NCBI GenBank assembly: GCA_045546695.1
Contig: JAZQDE010000052.1
Coordinates: forward strand, 1-64,000
DNA: 64,000 nucleotides
Origin: SIG424 sp045546695
GTDB taxonomy: Bacteria > Bacillota > Clostridia > UBA1212 > UBA1255
Direction: 5' to 3'
Shown: positions 8,234 through 16,004 of the stretch, in pieces
Layout of the letters: every line of letters starts with the position of its first letter
Position numbering within the stretch: position 1 is the stretch's first letter
Notes under the pieces: generated by a model
The model's input: only the letters and a program-made list of their open reading frames with translations
Told to the model about the DNA's origin: nothing
The model's database searches: none
Position numbers and translations under genes: made by a program

Positions 8234-8794
8234 TTACAGTTCCCAGAGGTCCTGTTTGCCGGATGAAACGGCGACTGCTCCACATTTGAGAGCGTTTGTA
8301 ATCTCTTGCTTGGTCTCAATGAGTCCGCCGGCTATGACGGGAATCTGGCCGGTGGCAAAACGGGAAACTATTTTATCGATAACACCGGGCATGATTTCAA
8401 TAAAGTCGGGGCTTGCCGCTTGTGTTATTTCTGAAATAGCAGATACTCCTTGCGAATCCAATGCGAAGAAACGTTGTACGGTAAGAAGGCCAACTTCTTT
8501 GGCCATTTTTACCATATTGCTTTTTGTGGTGATGATACCATCTACACCACATGCTGCGAGAAATTCGATTCCGATCTTGTCCTTACCAATTCCTTCCGAT
8601 AAATCAATGTGAACAAACACTTTTTTGTCTGCCTGGTGTGCGTCTTTTGTACGACTTCTGATCGTTCTCAGATTTGCCTTAAGACAAAAAATGGTTTTTA
8701 CCGGTGATTCTATGGCGGACTTCCAATCTTCTGCGTGAACAGCAGCTATAACAGGTGCTTGTTCAAGCCAATCGAGCATTTCATTTTTTTCCAT
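8234..8794 (-). CDS. glpP: Glycerol-3-phosphate-responsive antiterminator GlpP
   Basis: A 186-aa TIM-barrel RNA-binding antiterminator that, when bound to glycerol-3-phosphate, lets RNA polymerase pass leader terminators of glp genes. Family landmarks are FCLKANLRTI, VFVHIDLSEGIG, DGIITTKS, IEIMPGVI and PVIAGGLIETKQEI. Start: ATG at 8794 has AGGAGG eight nt upstream, better than an in-frame GTG nine nt earlier. It heads the operon and is itself preceded by a terminator-like hairpin (8815-8871), so it is probably autoregulated at the RNA level. Length is typical for the family. Confidence 0.95.
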   Translation of the reverse strand: MEKNEMLDWLEQAPVIAAVHAEDWKSAIESPVKTIFCLKANLRTIRSRTKDAHQADKKVFVHIDLSEGIGKDKIGIEFLAACGVDGIITTKSNMVKMAKEVGLLTVQRFFALDSQGVSAISEITQAASPDFIEIMPGVIDKIVSRFATGQIPVIAGGLIETKQEITNALKCGAVAVSSGKQDLWEL

Positions 8795-8814
8795 ATCTCT
8801 CACCTCCTTACAAT

Positions 8815-8871
8815 GAAAAAAGGAGACACAAAAGAACGCTTCCCATTTTCCAGGCGCCCTTTCGCATCTCC
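8815..8871 (-). promoter_or_regulatory. glpP leader terminator / candidate GlpP target
   Basis: On the minus strand the RNA forms a 13-bp stem between 8859-8871 and 8822-8834, all Watson-Crick or G-U pairs, with a 24-nt loop containing GGCGCC. A run of six U follows (8816-8821). It lies between the glpP promoter and the ribosome binding site, exactly where a GlpP-controlled terminator would be expected. Control by GlpP is inferred from position. Confidence 0.75.
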
Positions 8872-8888
8872 ATCACTCGCATATTGTG

Positions 8889-8917
8889 ATGATATAACTA
8901 ATTATATGAAAAGTCAA
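8889..8917 (-). promoter_or_regulatory. Predicted glpP operon promoter
   Basis: Minus-strand TTGACT (8912-8917) and TATCAT (8889-8894) with a 17-bp spacer, upstream of the leader hairpin. Its -35 box lies 8 bp from the -35 box of the divergent promoter at 8926, so the two probably compete for polymerase. Confidence 0.75.
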
Positions 8918-8925
8918 TATTTCAT

Positions 8926-8954
8926 TTGACTATATCTACTTGTAAAGTTAAAAT
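8926..8954 (+). promoter_or_regulatory. Predicted promoter of the P-loop/Asp23 operon
   Basis: TTGACT (8926-8931), 17-bp spacer, TAAAAT (8949-8954), 30 bp before the ATG at 8984, with AAGGTG as ribosome binding site. It is back-to-back with the glpP promoter. Confidence 0.75.
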
Positions 8955-8983
8955 ATTATATGATTATTCAATAAGGTGATTAT

Positions 8984-9814
8984 ATGTATGTTTGCGGTCT
9001 TGTAGGACCAAGCGGTACCGGAAAAAGTCATAGGGCGCTGTGGGTAGCAAAAGAGCACGACATCGATTATATTATCGATGACGGTCTTTTGATATGCGGC
9101 AATGGTATTGTTGCCGGCAAATCTGCCAAGCGTGAAAAAACGAGAGTCGGCGCCGTAAAAACTGCCGTTTTCACTGACGATGATCACACATTTGAAGTTG
9201 CCCAGGCACTTAAGCTCAGAAACGTCGAGAGGCTTCTGATTCTCGGCACATCCGACGGTATGGTGGCAAAGATTGCCAAGCGTCTCGGCCTGCACGGAAT
9301 CGACGAGACTGTCTATATAAATGACATTTCCAGCCAGTACGAGATTCAGCAGGCACTCAACACGCGCCGTAATCAGGGTAAGCATGTTATCCCCGTCCCT
9401 ACGATGGAACTCAAAAAAGGTTTTTCAGGCCTGATGCTCGACCCGCTTAACATTCTTCAGCGCAAGGGCCTCGGTGATTTTGAAGTTATGGGTGAAAAGT
9501 CGGTTATCCGCCCGACGTACAGCTATCTAGGAAAATATACCATTTCCGATTACACAATTTACCAGCTTTCCGAGCATGCGATAAAAGAAGTAGAGGGAGT
9601 CAGTGTCATCACACGTTTCCGCGCAGAGAAAGCAGAAGATGGCATACGGATTGATGCAGATTTAGTGCTTTTTTACGGATATAACATCCCGGAGCTCCTG
9701 AAAACCGCCAAAAAAGTTGTAAAAACCGAAATAGAAAAATTCACAGCCCTCAATGTGACACGAATCACTCTGACTGCAAAAAGTTTAGTAATGAAAAAGA
9801 AGGAGACTACCTGA
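8984..9814 (+). CDS. P-loop NTPase fused to Asp23/Gls24-like domain
   Basis: A 276-aa protein. The N-terminus has a Walker A motif GPSGTGKS (residues 8-15), followed by a compact nucleotide-binding domain to about residue 150. Residues ~165-265 resemble the Asp23/Gls24 alkaline-shock fold (YTISDYTIYQLSEHAIKEVEGV, then alternating strands). Stand-alone Asp23 proteins are envelope-associated in Bacillota; here the domain is joined to an ATPase, suggesting an ATP-dependent regulator at the membrane, which is inference. It heads a three-gene unit with a DUF6062 protein (3-nt gap) and an OGG1-like glycosylase. No signal peptide or membrane segment is visible. Substrate and partner are unknown. Confidence 0.8.
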   Translation: MYVCGLVGPSGTGKSHRALWVAKEHDIDYIIDDGLLICGNGIVAGKSAKREKTRVGAVKTAVFTDDDHTFEVAQALKLRNVERLLILGTSDGMVAKIAKRLGLHGIDETVYINDISSQYEIQQALNTRRNQGKHVIPVPTMELKKGFSGLMLDPLNILQRKGLGDFEVMGEKSVIRPTYSYLGKYTISDYTIYQLSEHAIKEVEGVSVITRFRAEKAEDGIRIDADLVLFYGYNIPELLKTAKKVVKTEIEKFTALNVTRITLTAKSLVMKKKETT

Positions 9815-9817
9815 TTT

Positions 9818-10573
9818 ATGAAGGAAACAATTTATACAATTCCTGTAAACGAAGCATACGATGTCAAATGCGAATGTCCGCTTTGCCTTTTAGAACATAG
9901 ATTTGAAACAGACCGCGTAAATTATTATCTCGGTCCCTCCCTTATGGAGCCGGAAAACCGCATTGAAACAAACAAAAAAGGCTTCTGCGGCAAACATTTT
10001 TCTATGATGTACAATACTCAGACAAACCGCCTCGGTCTCGGTCTGATTATTGATACGTATCTTCAGGAGCAAAACGAAAAGCTCGAAAAGCTTTTCAATG
10101 ACTTTGACCGCGTTGCCGGTGAAAAAAAGTCTCTTTTCGCTTCTTTCAAAGGTTCAAATGCAGCCGATGACGCAGCCACAAAGATTTCAAAGCATCTTGA
10201 CAGCCACCTCGATGAATGTTGTATCTGTAAAGATCTGGTATATATAATGGACAGATACGTTGAGATTATCCTCCACCTCTTTTTCAGCGAAAAGGATTTC
10301 CGTGAAAAATTTGAAAGTGGTCTCGGTTATTGTATCCCCCACCTGAATATGTTAATTAAAGGTAGCGAAAAACATCTCGGGCCTGCCAGACGTTCAGAAT
10401 TCCTGACTTCACTTTTTAAGTTACAAAGAGAAAATATGCAAAGAATCCAGGAGGAAGTCAACTGGTTTACGAAGAAATTCGACTATCGTAACAACGATGC
10501 TCCATGGGGCAATTCAAAAGACAGCATAAGCCGCAGTATCAAAAAAATCACAGGAGCCAAAGAGCTTGAATAA
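9818..10573 (+). CDS. DUF6062 family protein, cysteine-rich
   Basis: A 251-aa cytoplasmic protein of unknown function. It has an N-terminal CxCPLC cluster (Cys18, Cys20, Cys23), then FCGKHFSMM and a central DECCICKDLV, then CIPHL, spacing that suggests two zinc sites bringing N-terminal and central cysteines together. Otherwise it is mainly helical. It sits 3 nt after the P-loop/Asp23 gene and overlaps the glycosylase gene by 8 nt, so the three are co-translated. The family assignment rests on overall resemblance; no activity can be named. Confidence 0.75.
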   Translation: MKETIYTIPVNEAYDVKCECPLCLLEHRFETDRVNYYLGPSLMEPENRIETNKKGFCGKHFSMMYNTQTNRLGLGLIIDTYLQEQNEKLEKLFNDFDRVAGEKKSLFASFKGSNAADDAATKISKHLDSHLDECCICKDLVYIMDRYVEIILHLFFSEKDFREKFESGLGYCIPHLNMLIKGSEKHLGPARRSEFLTSLFKLQRENMQRIQEEVNWFTKKFDYRNNDAPWGNSKDSISRSIKKITGAKELE

Positions 10574-11450
10574 TCTTCCGGTTTATATAGTAAATAATGT
10601 TAAAGATTTTGAACCTGACCACGTTTTTGACTGTGGTCAGGCTTTTCGTTGGGAAAAATTGTCATCAGAAGGTCGTGAAATGTACGTAGGTGTTGCAGGT
10701 GGACACGTCGCAGCCATTTCATACGATGACAAGTCTTATACATTGACACTTGCAAATGTTACCGAAGAAGAATATCTGTCATTCTGGCATCATTATCTCG
10801 ACCTTGATACAGATTATTCTTCAATTAAGGATTCGCTTGCGTTCCTCGATGACAACATGAAACAAGCCGTCGCATATGGTCACGGCATACGACTTTTGCG
10901 CCAGGAATTCTTCGAAACGTTGATTTCTTTCATTATTTCTGCAAATAATAACATTCCGCGTATCAAAAAGTGTATCGAAAATCTTTCGGTAACTTTTGGA
11001 AACAAGATTGATGTGCCGGAGGCTTTTCACCAATATGTGGGAATACATAAAGACTACTATGCTTTCCCCTCCTGGGAGGCACTGTCAAGTGTAACGCCTG
11101 AACAGATAAGTGACGCCTGTAAAGCAGGATACCGCTGTCCGTACATCGTAAAAAGTGCGGAAAATTATGGTAATGCGCTTGCAGGAGGCGTCAGTCTGCC
11201 TGTTACAGAAAAAGAGATTATGCTCTACCCCGGAGTCGGCCCGAAAGTAGCTGACTGCGTGCTGCTTTTCACCGCACAGAACAGAAACGTCTTCCCTGTT
11301 GACGTGTGGGTACGCAGAGTCATGAGCAGACTTTACAATCAGGAAGACTCTATATCAGGCGTGCACAAATATGCCCATGAACATTTCGGCGACTTGCAGG
11401 GGTATGCACAGCAATATCTCTTCTATTACATCAGAAGTCTTGAAAACTAA
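10566..11450 (+). CDS. ogg: 8-oxoguanine DNA glycosylase (OGG1-like, HhH-GPD)
   Basis: A 294-aa base-excision repair enzyme with AP-lyase chemistry. The N-terminal OGG-N domain (DHVFDCGQAFRWEK) is followed by the HhH-GPD core: LYPGVGPKVADCVLLF with catalytic Lys227, then FPVDVWVRRVMSR with Asp246. The start is TTG at 10566: AGGAG lies about ten nt upstream, and the first internal Met would delete the conserved N-terminus. It overlaps the DUF6062 gene by 8 nt. Its stop codon directly abuts the stop of convergent ribU with no terminator between them, so the transcripts may overlap. Confidence 0.9.
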   Translation: MNNLPVYIVNNVKDFEPDHVFDCGQAFRWEKLSSEGREMYVGVAGGHVAAISYDDKSYTLTLANVTEEEYLSFWHHYLDLDTDYSSIKDSLAFLDDNMKQAVAYGHGIRLLRQEFFETLISFIISANNNIPRIKKCIENLSVTFGNKIDVPEAFHQYVGIHKDYYAFPSWEALSSVTPEQISDACKAGYRCPYIVKSAENYGNALAGGVSLPVTEKEIMLYPGVGPKVADCVLLFTAQNRNVFPVDVWVRRVMSRLYNQEDSISGVHKYAHEHFGDLQGYAQQYLFYYIRSLEN

Positions 11451-12128
11451 TCAAATCAGTTTGAACGTGCCTTCCATATAAAGGATAATAAACAGCGTAG
11501 TAAGTACAATTGTAAGGACTGCGCCTACAACAAGGAGCACCGTCCTGAATCCGAATTTGAATTCTTTTCCTGACGAGTGTATGAGTCTTGCCCGCCTTAG
11601 CGCAGTTATGAGCGGCTTATAAAGCAAGAGCATCAATGACGCATTCATGAGTGCTTTGCTGAGATTAAACGGAAGCAATGTCTTTGCCAGCATATCGACA
11701 ACAGCGCTCATATCTGTTCCCATAAAATGGGGCGTTATGAAAAGGTTTGCAAGGAGCATCACTGCCGTCACCGAGAACACCGCTGTAACAGCCGCAATCA
11801 GCGCGCCGCTGAAGCTCCGTCTGTATTTGTATATCACACCTACCGCCAGCGCAAATGTACCTGTCGAAAGGAAATTCATTATAAATCCGTAAATTCCTGT
11901 ATCGCTGACCGTTATCATCTCAAGTAGCGCAACTACAAAAGCAGATATAATCCCCACTATCGGGCCGTTTATTAATGATGAGATTGCTATTATAGCATCT
12001 TTGAAGTCAAAAGTAAGAAAACTAACCTTGAATCTGAATACAAAAATTGCCAGATAAGCAAGCGCACACAGCATAGCGGCAACGGCAATTTTCTTCGTGT
12101 CGAATAATCTCTTTGTTTGATTTTGCAT
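11451..12128 (-). CDS. ribU: Riboflavin ECF transporter S component RibU
   Basis: A 225-aa polytopic membrane protein with about six hydrophobic segments, the substrate-binding S subunit that captures riboflavin for the shared ECF energy-coupling module. It has the S-component pattern: KKIAVAAMLCALAYLA early in the protein, then DFKDAIIAISSLINGPIVG and LEMITVSDTGIYGF. ATG at 12128 is chosen because the upstream in-frame codons lie inside the riboswitch. Regulation by the FMN riboswitch strongly supports riboflavin as ligand. EcfA and EcfT genes are not in the window. A long hydrophilic linker precedes a final membrane segment. Confidence 0.93.
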   Translation of the reverse strand: MQNQTKRLFDTKKIAVAAMLCALAYLAIFVFRFKVSFLTFDFKDAIIAISSLINGPIVGIISAFVVALLEMITVSDTGIYGFIMNFLSTGTFALAVGVIYKYRRSFSGALIAAVTAVFSVTAVMLLANLFITPHFMGTDMSAVVDMLAKTLLPFNLSKALMNASLMLLLYKPLITALRRARLIHSSGKEFKFGFRTVLLVVGAVLTIVLTTLFIILYMEGTFKLI

Positions 12129-12144
12129 AATAAAAACACTCCTT

Positions 12145-12250
12145 CTCCCGTCCGGACTGTACCGTCGGCTCCGGAATTTGACCGGATCAACCTGCCATGC
12201 AGGCTCGCGGGCTATACCGCCGGTGAGGATTTGCACCTCGCCCTGAAGAC
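12145..12250 (-). ncRNA. FMN riboswitch (RFN element)
   Basis: The minus strand shows the conserved RFN core: AGGGCGAGGTG, then ACCGGCGGTATAGCCCGCGA, a variable stem, TGATCCGGTCAAATTCCGG, GCCGACGGTACAGTCCGGA and GGGAGAAGGAG at the 3' end. It binds flavin mononucleotide. The final strand GAAG can pair with CTTC at the 5' end (P1) and runs into the ribU ribosome binding site AAGGAG, so FMN binding would hide the site. No separate terminator with U-run is seen before the ATG, which favours translational control. Confidence 0.95.
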
Positions 12251-12256
12251 TATGTC

Positions 12257-12285
12257 ATAATACACCATTATAATATGTAAATCAA
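12257..12285 (-). promoter_or_regulatory. Predicted ribU promoter
   Basis: Minus-strand TTGATT (12280-12285), 17-bp spacer, TATTAT (12257-12262), placing the transcription start just before the FMN riboswitch. Confidence 0.65.
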
Positions 12286-12311
12286 GATGAAAATGATTAC
12301 AGATAGTATGC

Positions 12312-12340
12312 AACTATAATCCTGCCCGCAAATCCTTGTA
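12312..12340. repeat. 28-bp direct repeat, left copy
   Basis: AACTATAATC followed by CTGCCCGCAAATCC; the same sequence recurs at 14052-14079 with one mismatch and one 1-nt indel. The two copies bracket the beta-helix gene and both precede a gene start region (beta-helix gene, pyrC). Confidence 0.85.
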
Positions 12341-12426
12341 GGTTTGTCAAATTTTATATTAACTTGCATCGTTTATATATGTATGATACGATAAAAAAAT
12401 CAACTCAACTTAAAAGGAAGGTCATT

Positions 12427-13908
12427 ATGAAAAATCCTAACGTTATTAATATTGACTTAGCCACCGATATTGCCACCGCAAAATTGCGCGCAAATTACGG
12501 CAACCCCGCTACAGGCTATTTAGAACCCCAAGCAGACGAGCTTCGTGCTAAAATTTTGAACTCTCCGAATACCGAAGAAATTTACGAAATAAAGGGGACT
12601 AAATACTATGTTTCGGCTAACGGTAACGACGAAAATGATGGTCTTTCTCCTGAAAAGGCAATTTGCTCGATTGATGCCATTGAAAAGCTTCCTTTAAAGG
12701 AAGGTGACGCCGTGCTTTTCGAACGCGGAAGCATTTTCCGTTTTGGTCGCACACTTAATACCACAAACGGTGTTACCTACGGCTCTTACGGCGAAGGTAT
12801 GAAGCCTAAGATTTTCGGCTCGCCCGAAAATTATGCCGAAAATGACAGTTGGGTAGAAGTTAAGCCAAACATTTGGCAAATTGCTTTCGATTACCCTTAT
12901 GCCAGTGGTTGTATACTTGACTATGGTATGGTTGCAGGCATTCAAAAGTGGAAGGGTATAGACACAATGGAAGCAAACGGCGACTACTACCACGACCTTG
13001 AAAGCAAGGTTTTCCACCTTTACTGCGACCAAGGCAAGCCTAGTGAAGTTTACCACGATATTGAAATTATGCCCACCGTTTATCTTTTCTTTATGCGCGG
13101 TGCCGAAAACAATATAGTTGATAACATTTGCTTTAAATATACTTCTGCTTTCGCTATTTTTGCACCCGATGCCAAAAGCAACGTTACCATTACAAACTGC
13201 GAAATTGGTTACATCGGCGGCCTTTGGGTAGGCGGTAAAATCGGTCGGCTTCGCTACGGTAACGCTATCGAAATTTGGGCAGGTATCCCCGGTCTTGTAA
13301 TTGAAAACGTTATGGTTAAAAACAACTGGTTCTACCAGACCTATGATAGCGCTCTCACCTGGCAGGGCGACCAAAAGGGTACTGTTTATAGAGACATCAC
13401 ATATACCGAAAACCTTTTTGAATATAACAATGCCGATATTGAATTTTTTGACCAAGATACCTCTGTGCTTGAAAACTTCGTAATATCCAAAAACCTTATG
13501 CGCTTTACAAGTATGGGTTGGGGCACCCGCACAAACGACGGTGGTATCCGTGGTATTGAAGGCTGCATCCGTGCTGTTACAGGCAGTTACAGAAAGAAGG
13601 ATGACAATTGGGTTAAGAGTGAAATGGACGTTAAAAGTGCATACTTCACCGATAACACTATGGACTCCCCCGCACGCCAAATCATTAACTGGAACGTTAT
13701 CCCCCGCCAAAAAGCAAACATTCACGCTTCGGGCAGTACAATCTACGTTAAAAGCGAGTATCGCACCCTTGTTCCCTGTCTTCAAGGCTTGCAGGAAAAT
13801 ATGTATGACGAGCATTACAACATCCGCTTTGCCGATAACAAGCAAGAGTTAGAAGAAATGCTCCAAAAATTTGAAAAAGGCGCCAAAATTTATTGGGACG
13901 GCGAATAA
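12427..13908 (+). CDS. Right-handed parallel beta-helix protein
   Basis: A 493-aa protein with YYVSANGNDENDGLSPEKA near its N-terminus, the usual opening of pectate-lyase-like beta-helix enzymes, then GDAVLFERGS and stacked repeats rich in Asn and Val (NIVDNICFKYTSAF, VTITNCEIGYIGG, VIENVMVKNNWFYQ, ITYTENLFEYNN, FVISKNLMRF). No signal peptide, so probably intracellular. Polysaccharide lyase or glycosidase activity is plausible but no catalytic residues can be named. Start 12427 has AAGGAAGG just upstream. The gene is flanked by 28-bp direct repeats, ends in a strong UUCG-loop terminator and appears richer in GCC and ACC codons than the neighbouring pyr genes, consistent with late acquisition. 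Confidence 0.8.
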   Translation: MKNPNVINIDLATDIATAKLRANYGNPATGYLEPQADELRAKILNSPNTEEIYEIKGTKYYVSANGNDENDGLSPEKAICSIDAIEKLPLKEGDAVLFERGSIFRFGRTLNTTNGVTYGSYGEGMKPKIFGSPENYAENDSWVEVKPNIWQIAFDYPYASGCILDYGMVAGIQKWKGIDTMEANGDYYHDLESKVFHLYCDQGKPSEVYHDIEIMPTVYLFFMRGAENNIVDNICFKYTSAFAIFAPDAKSNVTITNCEIGYIGGLWVGGKIGRLRYGNAIEIWAGIPGLVIENVMVKNNWFYQTYDSALTWQGDQKGTVYRDITYTENLFEYNNADIEFFDQDTSVLENFVISKNLMRFTSMGWGTRTNDGGIRGIEGCIRAVTGSYRKKDDNWVKSEMDVKSAYFTDNTMDSPARQIINWNVIPRQKANIHASGSTIYVKSEYRTLVPCLQGLQENMYDEHYNIRFADNKQELEEMLQKFEKGAKIYWDGE

Positions 13909-13913
13909 AATGC

Positions 13914-13940
13914 AAAAAGACCGCTTCGGCGGTCTTTTTT
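13914..13940 (+). terminator. Terminator of the beta-helix gene
   Basis: AAAGACCGC, loop TTCG, GCGGTCTTT, followed by T6 in total. A classic intrinsic terminator with a UUCG tetraloop, six bases after the stop codon. It isolates the gene from the pyr operon. Confidence 0.93.
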
Positions 13941-14051
13941 GAAGTAATAAGTAATATGGTTTTTTATTTTCCAATTTAAAGATAACATAAGAAATGGAAC
14001 TTCGCTATTTTTTTCAATGTTCGATGTAACACATGTATTGTAAACCTACAA

Positions 14052-14079
14052 AACTATAATCATGCCCGCAAATCCTGTA
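14052..14079. repeat. 28-bp direct repeat, right copy
   Basis: Matches 12312-12340 with one substitution and one indel. It ends 1 bp before the -35 box of the pyr promoter, so it may be a regulator site or the duplicated target of an insertion. Confidence 0.85.
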
Positions 14080-14080
14080 C

Positions 14081-14110
14081 TTGACTTTCCCCCTATCAAA
14101 ATGGTAGTAT
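14081..14110 (+). promoter_or_regulatory. Predicted pyr operon promoter
   Basis: TTGACT (14081-14086), 18-bp spacer, TAGTAT (14105-14110). The start codon of pyrC is only 40 bp further, leaving no room for a PyrR-type attenuator; no hairpin with U-run is present there. Confidence 0.65.
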
Positions 14111-14149
14111 AGCCAATTGGAAAATCAAATATCAACGGGAGTTATTTTA

Positions 14150-15274
14150 ATGGAACAACATACAAATTATAACAGTTTACATAAAGACGAACTATACAAG
14201 GGACGCTTGCCCCAAGATATTCTTTCCAATCCCAATTATTCAATTTTTCCGGGTTTTATTGATGTTCACGTACATCTTAGGGAGCCCGGTTTTTCATATA
14301 AAGAAACAATTGCAACAGGTACACGGGCAGCACTTGCCGGCGGATACAGCGGTGTAGCTTCGATGCCGAATCTTAACCCAGTCCCAGACAGCATTGATAA
14401 CCTAAACGTTCAACTCGATATTATAAAAAAAGATGCACTTACTCAGGTATATCCTTTTGCATCAATTACAAAAGGACAAAAGGGGCTTGAGCTTTCTGAT
14501 GTTGGCGGTTTACATAATATGGTAATCGGTTTTTCAGATGACGGCAGAGGCGTACAGAGCGACGATATGATGGAAAAAGCTATGAAAGAAGTCAAGAAAT
14601 ACGACTCAATTATCGCAGCTCACTGTGAAGTAGATAGCCTTGCCCCCACCCCAGAGAGCGAATATCTGCAGCTTGAGCGCGACCTTAAATTAGTAAATAC
14701 AATAAATGTCAGATATCATATGTGCCATTGCTCAACCAAAGAGTCTGTTAACCTCATAAGACAGGCAAAAGCTGCCGGACTTCCCGTAACGTGCGAAACT
14801 GCCCCACACTACCTGATTTTCACGGAAAAAGACGTACAAGACAGCGGAAACTACAAAATGAACCCGCCTATCCGTACGCAAAAAGATAAAGAAGCGCTTA
14901 TTGAAGCCATCTGCGACGGAACAATTGATATGATTGCCACAGACCACGCTCCTCATAGCAAGGAAGAAAAATCAAAAGGTTTCGCAGGCAGTCTGAACGG
15001 CATAGTCGGACTCGAAACGGCTTTCCCGCTGCTTTATACGCACCTCGTAAAGACTCAAGTGATTACACTTGACAAGCTTATCCAATTAATGTCAATCAAT
15101 CCGCGCGAAGTATTCCGCATCAAAAACGACGGACTGTGCGCATTTGACCTGAATCAGAAGTATACAATCAACCCTGATGCCTTTATGACAATGGGCAGAA
15201 GCTGCCCGTACGGAGGCATGGAAGTATATGGCAAACATATAGCAACATCTGTAAAAGGAGCGACCAATGAATAA
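14150..15274 (+). CDS. pyrC: Dihydroorotase
   Basis: A 374-aa metal-dependent amidohydrolase that cyclises N-carbamoyl-L-aspartate to dihydroorotate. GFIDVHVHLREPG holds the HxH metal ligands and ATDHAPHS the later Asp/His site; the GMEVYGK-type C-terminal barrel closure is present. ATG at 14150 follows GGGAG at nine nt, which is better than an upstream in-frame TTG. It is compact for the type I family, lacking a long N-terminal beta-sandwich. It is first of the seven-gene pyrimidine cluster and overlaps pyrK by 8 nt. Confidence 0.95.
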   Translation: MEQHTNYNSLHKDELYKGRLPQDILSNPNYSIFPGFIDVHVHLREPGFSYKETIATGTRAALAGGYSGVASMPNLNPVPDSIDNLNVQLDIIKKDALTQVYPFASITKGQKGLELSDVGGLHNMVIGFSDDGRGVQSDDMMEKAMKEVKKYDSIIAAHCEVDSLAPTPESEYLQLERDLKLVNTINVRYHMCHCSTKESVNLIRQAKAAGLPVTCETAPHYLIFTEKDVQDSGNYKMNPPIRTQKDKEALIEAICDGTIDMIATDHAPHSKEEKSKGFAGSLNGIVGLETAFPLLYTHLVKTQVITLDKLIQLMSINPREVFRIKNDGLCAFDLNQKYTINPDAFMTMGRSCPYGGMEVYGKHIATSVKGATNE

Positions 15275-16004
15275 TTACACCGTAAAAAGCAATGTAAATA
15301 TCGCAAAAGACGTTTACAAAATGATATTAGAAGGCGACGTTTCAAAAATCACCTCGCCCGGCCAGTTTATAAACATCACAATCGACGGTCTGTATTTAAG
15401 ACGCCCGATTTCCGTATGTGATATCGGTGAAAATACGATAACTATCATCTACAAAGTTGTCGGCGAAGGCACAGCGAAAATGAGCGGTATGAAAGAAGGC
15501 ACAGTACTTGACTGCCTGACAGGACTTGGAAACGGTTTTGGCACACAAATCAAACCGGACTGCAACAAACCTCTGCTCATCGGCGGCGGAGTGGGCACTC
15601 CCCCTTTATACATGCTTGCAAAAAAACTTCTTAAAGAAGGCAAGCAGCCAAAAGTAATTCTCGGATTTGCATCAAAAGACGACTGTTTCTACGAAGAAGA
15701 ATATAAAGCGCTCGGCCTTGAAGTTGAAGTTATGACTGCTGACAGCAGCTACGGTGGCAAGGGTTTTGTAACGAACGCAAAGCTTTTCACGGATAAAGAT
15801 TATGACTACATTTATACATGTGGACCGATACCGATGCTCAAGGCAATTTATGACAATTCAGAAGTGTCCGGCCAGTTCTCTTTCGAAGAGCGTATGGGAT
15901 GCGGCTTCGGCGCCTGCATGGGATGCTCATGCAAGACAAAATACGGAAACAAACGCATCTGCAAAGACGGCCCTGTGCTGGTTAAGGAGGAAATAATATG
16001 GTAA
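15267..16004 (+). CDS. pyrK: Dihydroorotate dehydrogenase B, electron-transfer subunit
   Basis: A 245-aa FAD and [2Fe-2S] protein that passes electrons from PyrD to NAD+. The N-terminal FAD barrel has LRRPISVCDIG, the NAD-binding part has LLIGGGVGTPPLYMLAKK, and the C-terminal iron-sulfur motif is CGFGACMGCSCKT with a final ICKDGPV cysteine. It overlaps pyrC by 8 nt and pyrD by 7 nt, matching the obligate pairing of PyrK with PyrD in type 1B enzymes. Confidence 0.96.
   Translation: MNNYTVKSNVNIAKDVYKMILEGDVSKITSPGQFINITIDGLYLRRPISVCDIGENTITIIYKVVGEGTAKMSGMKEGTVLDCLTGLGNGFGTQIKPDCNKPLLIGGGVGTPPLYMLAKKLLKEGKQPKVILGFASKDDCFYEEEYKALGLEVEVMTADSSYGGKGFVTNAKLFTDKDYDYIYTCGPIPMLKAIYDNSEVSGQFSFEERMGCGFGACMGCSCKTKYGNKRICKDGPVLVKEEIIW

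Noticed and set aside
12694..13845. 383-aa minus-strand ORF opposite the beta-helix gene
   Set aside because: No family features, no ribosome binding site, and it mirrors the codon pattern of the strongly supported plus-strand gene.
13966..14125. 11-bp inverted repeat ATTTTCCAATT / AATTGGAAAAT as ends of an insertion element
   Set aside because: Too short, no transposase or target duplication; probably chance in AT-rich sequence.
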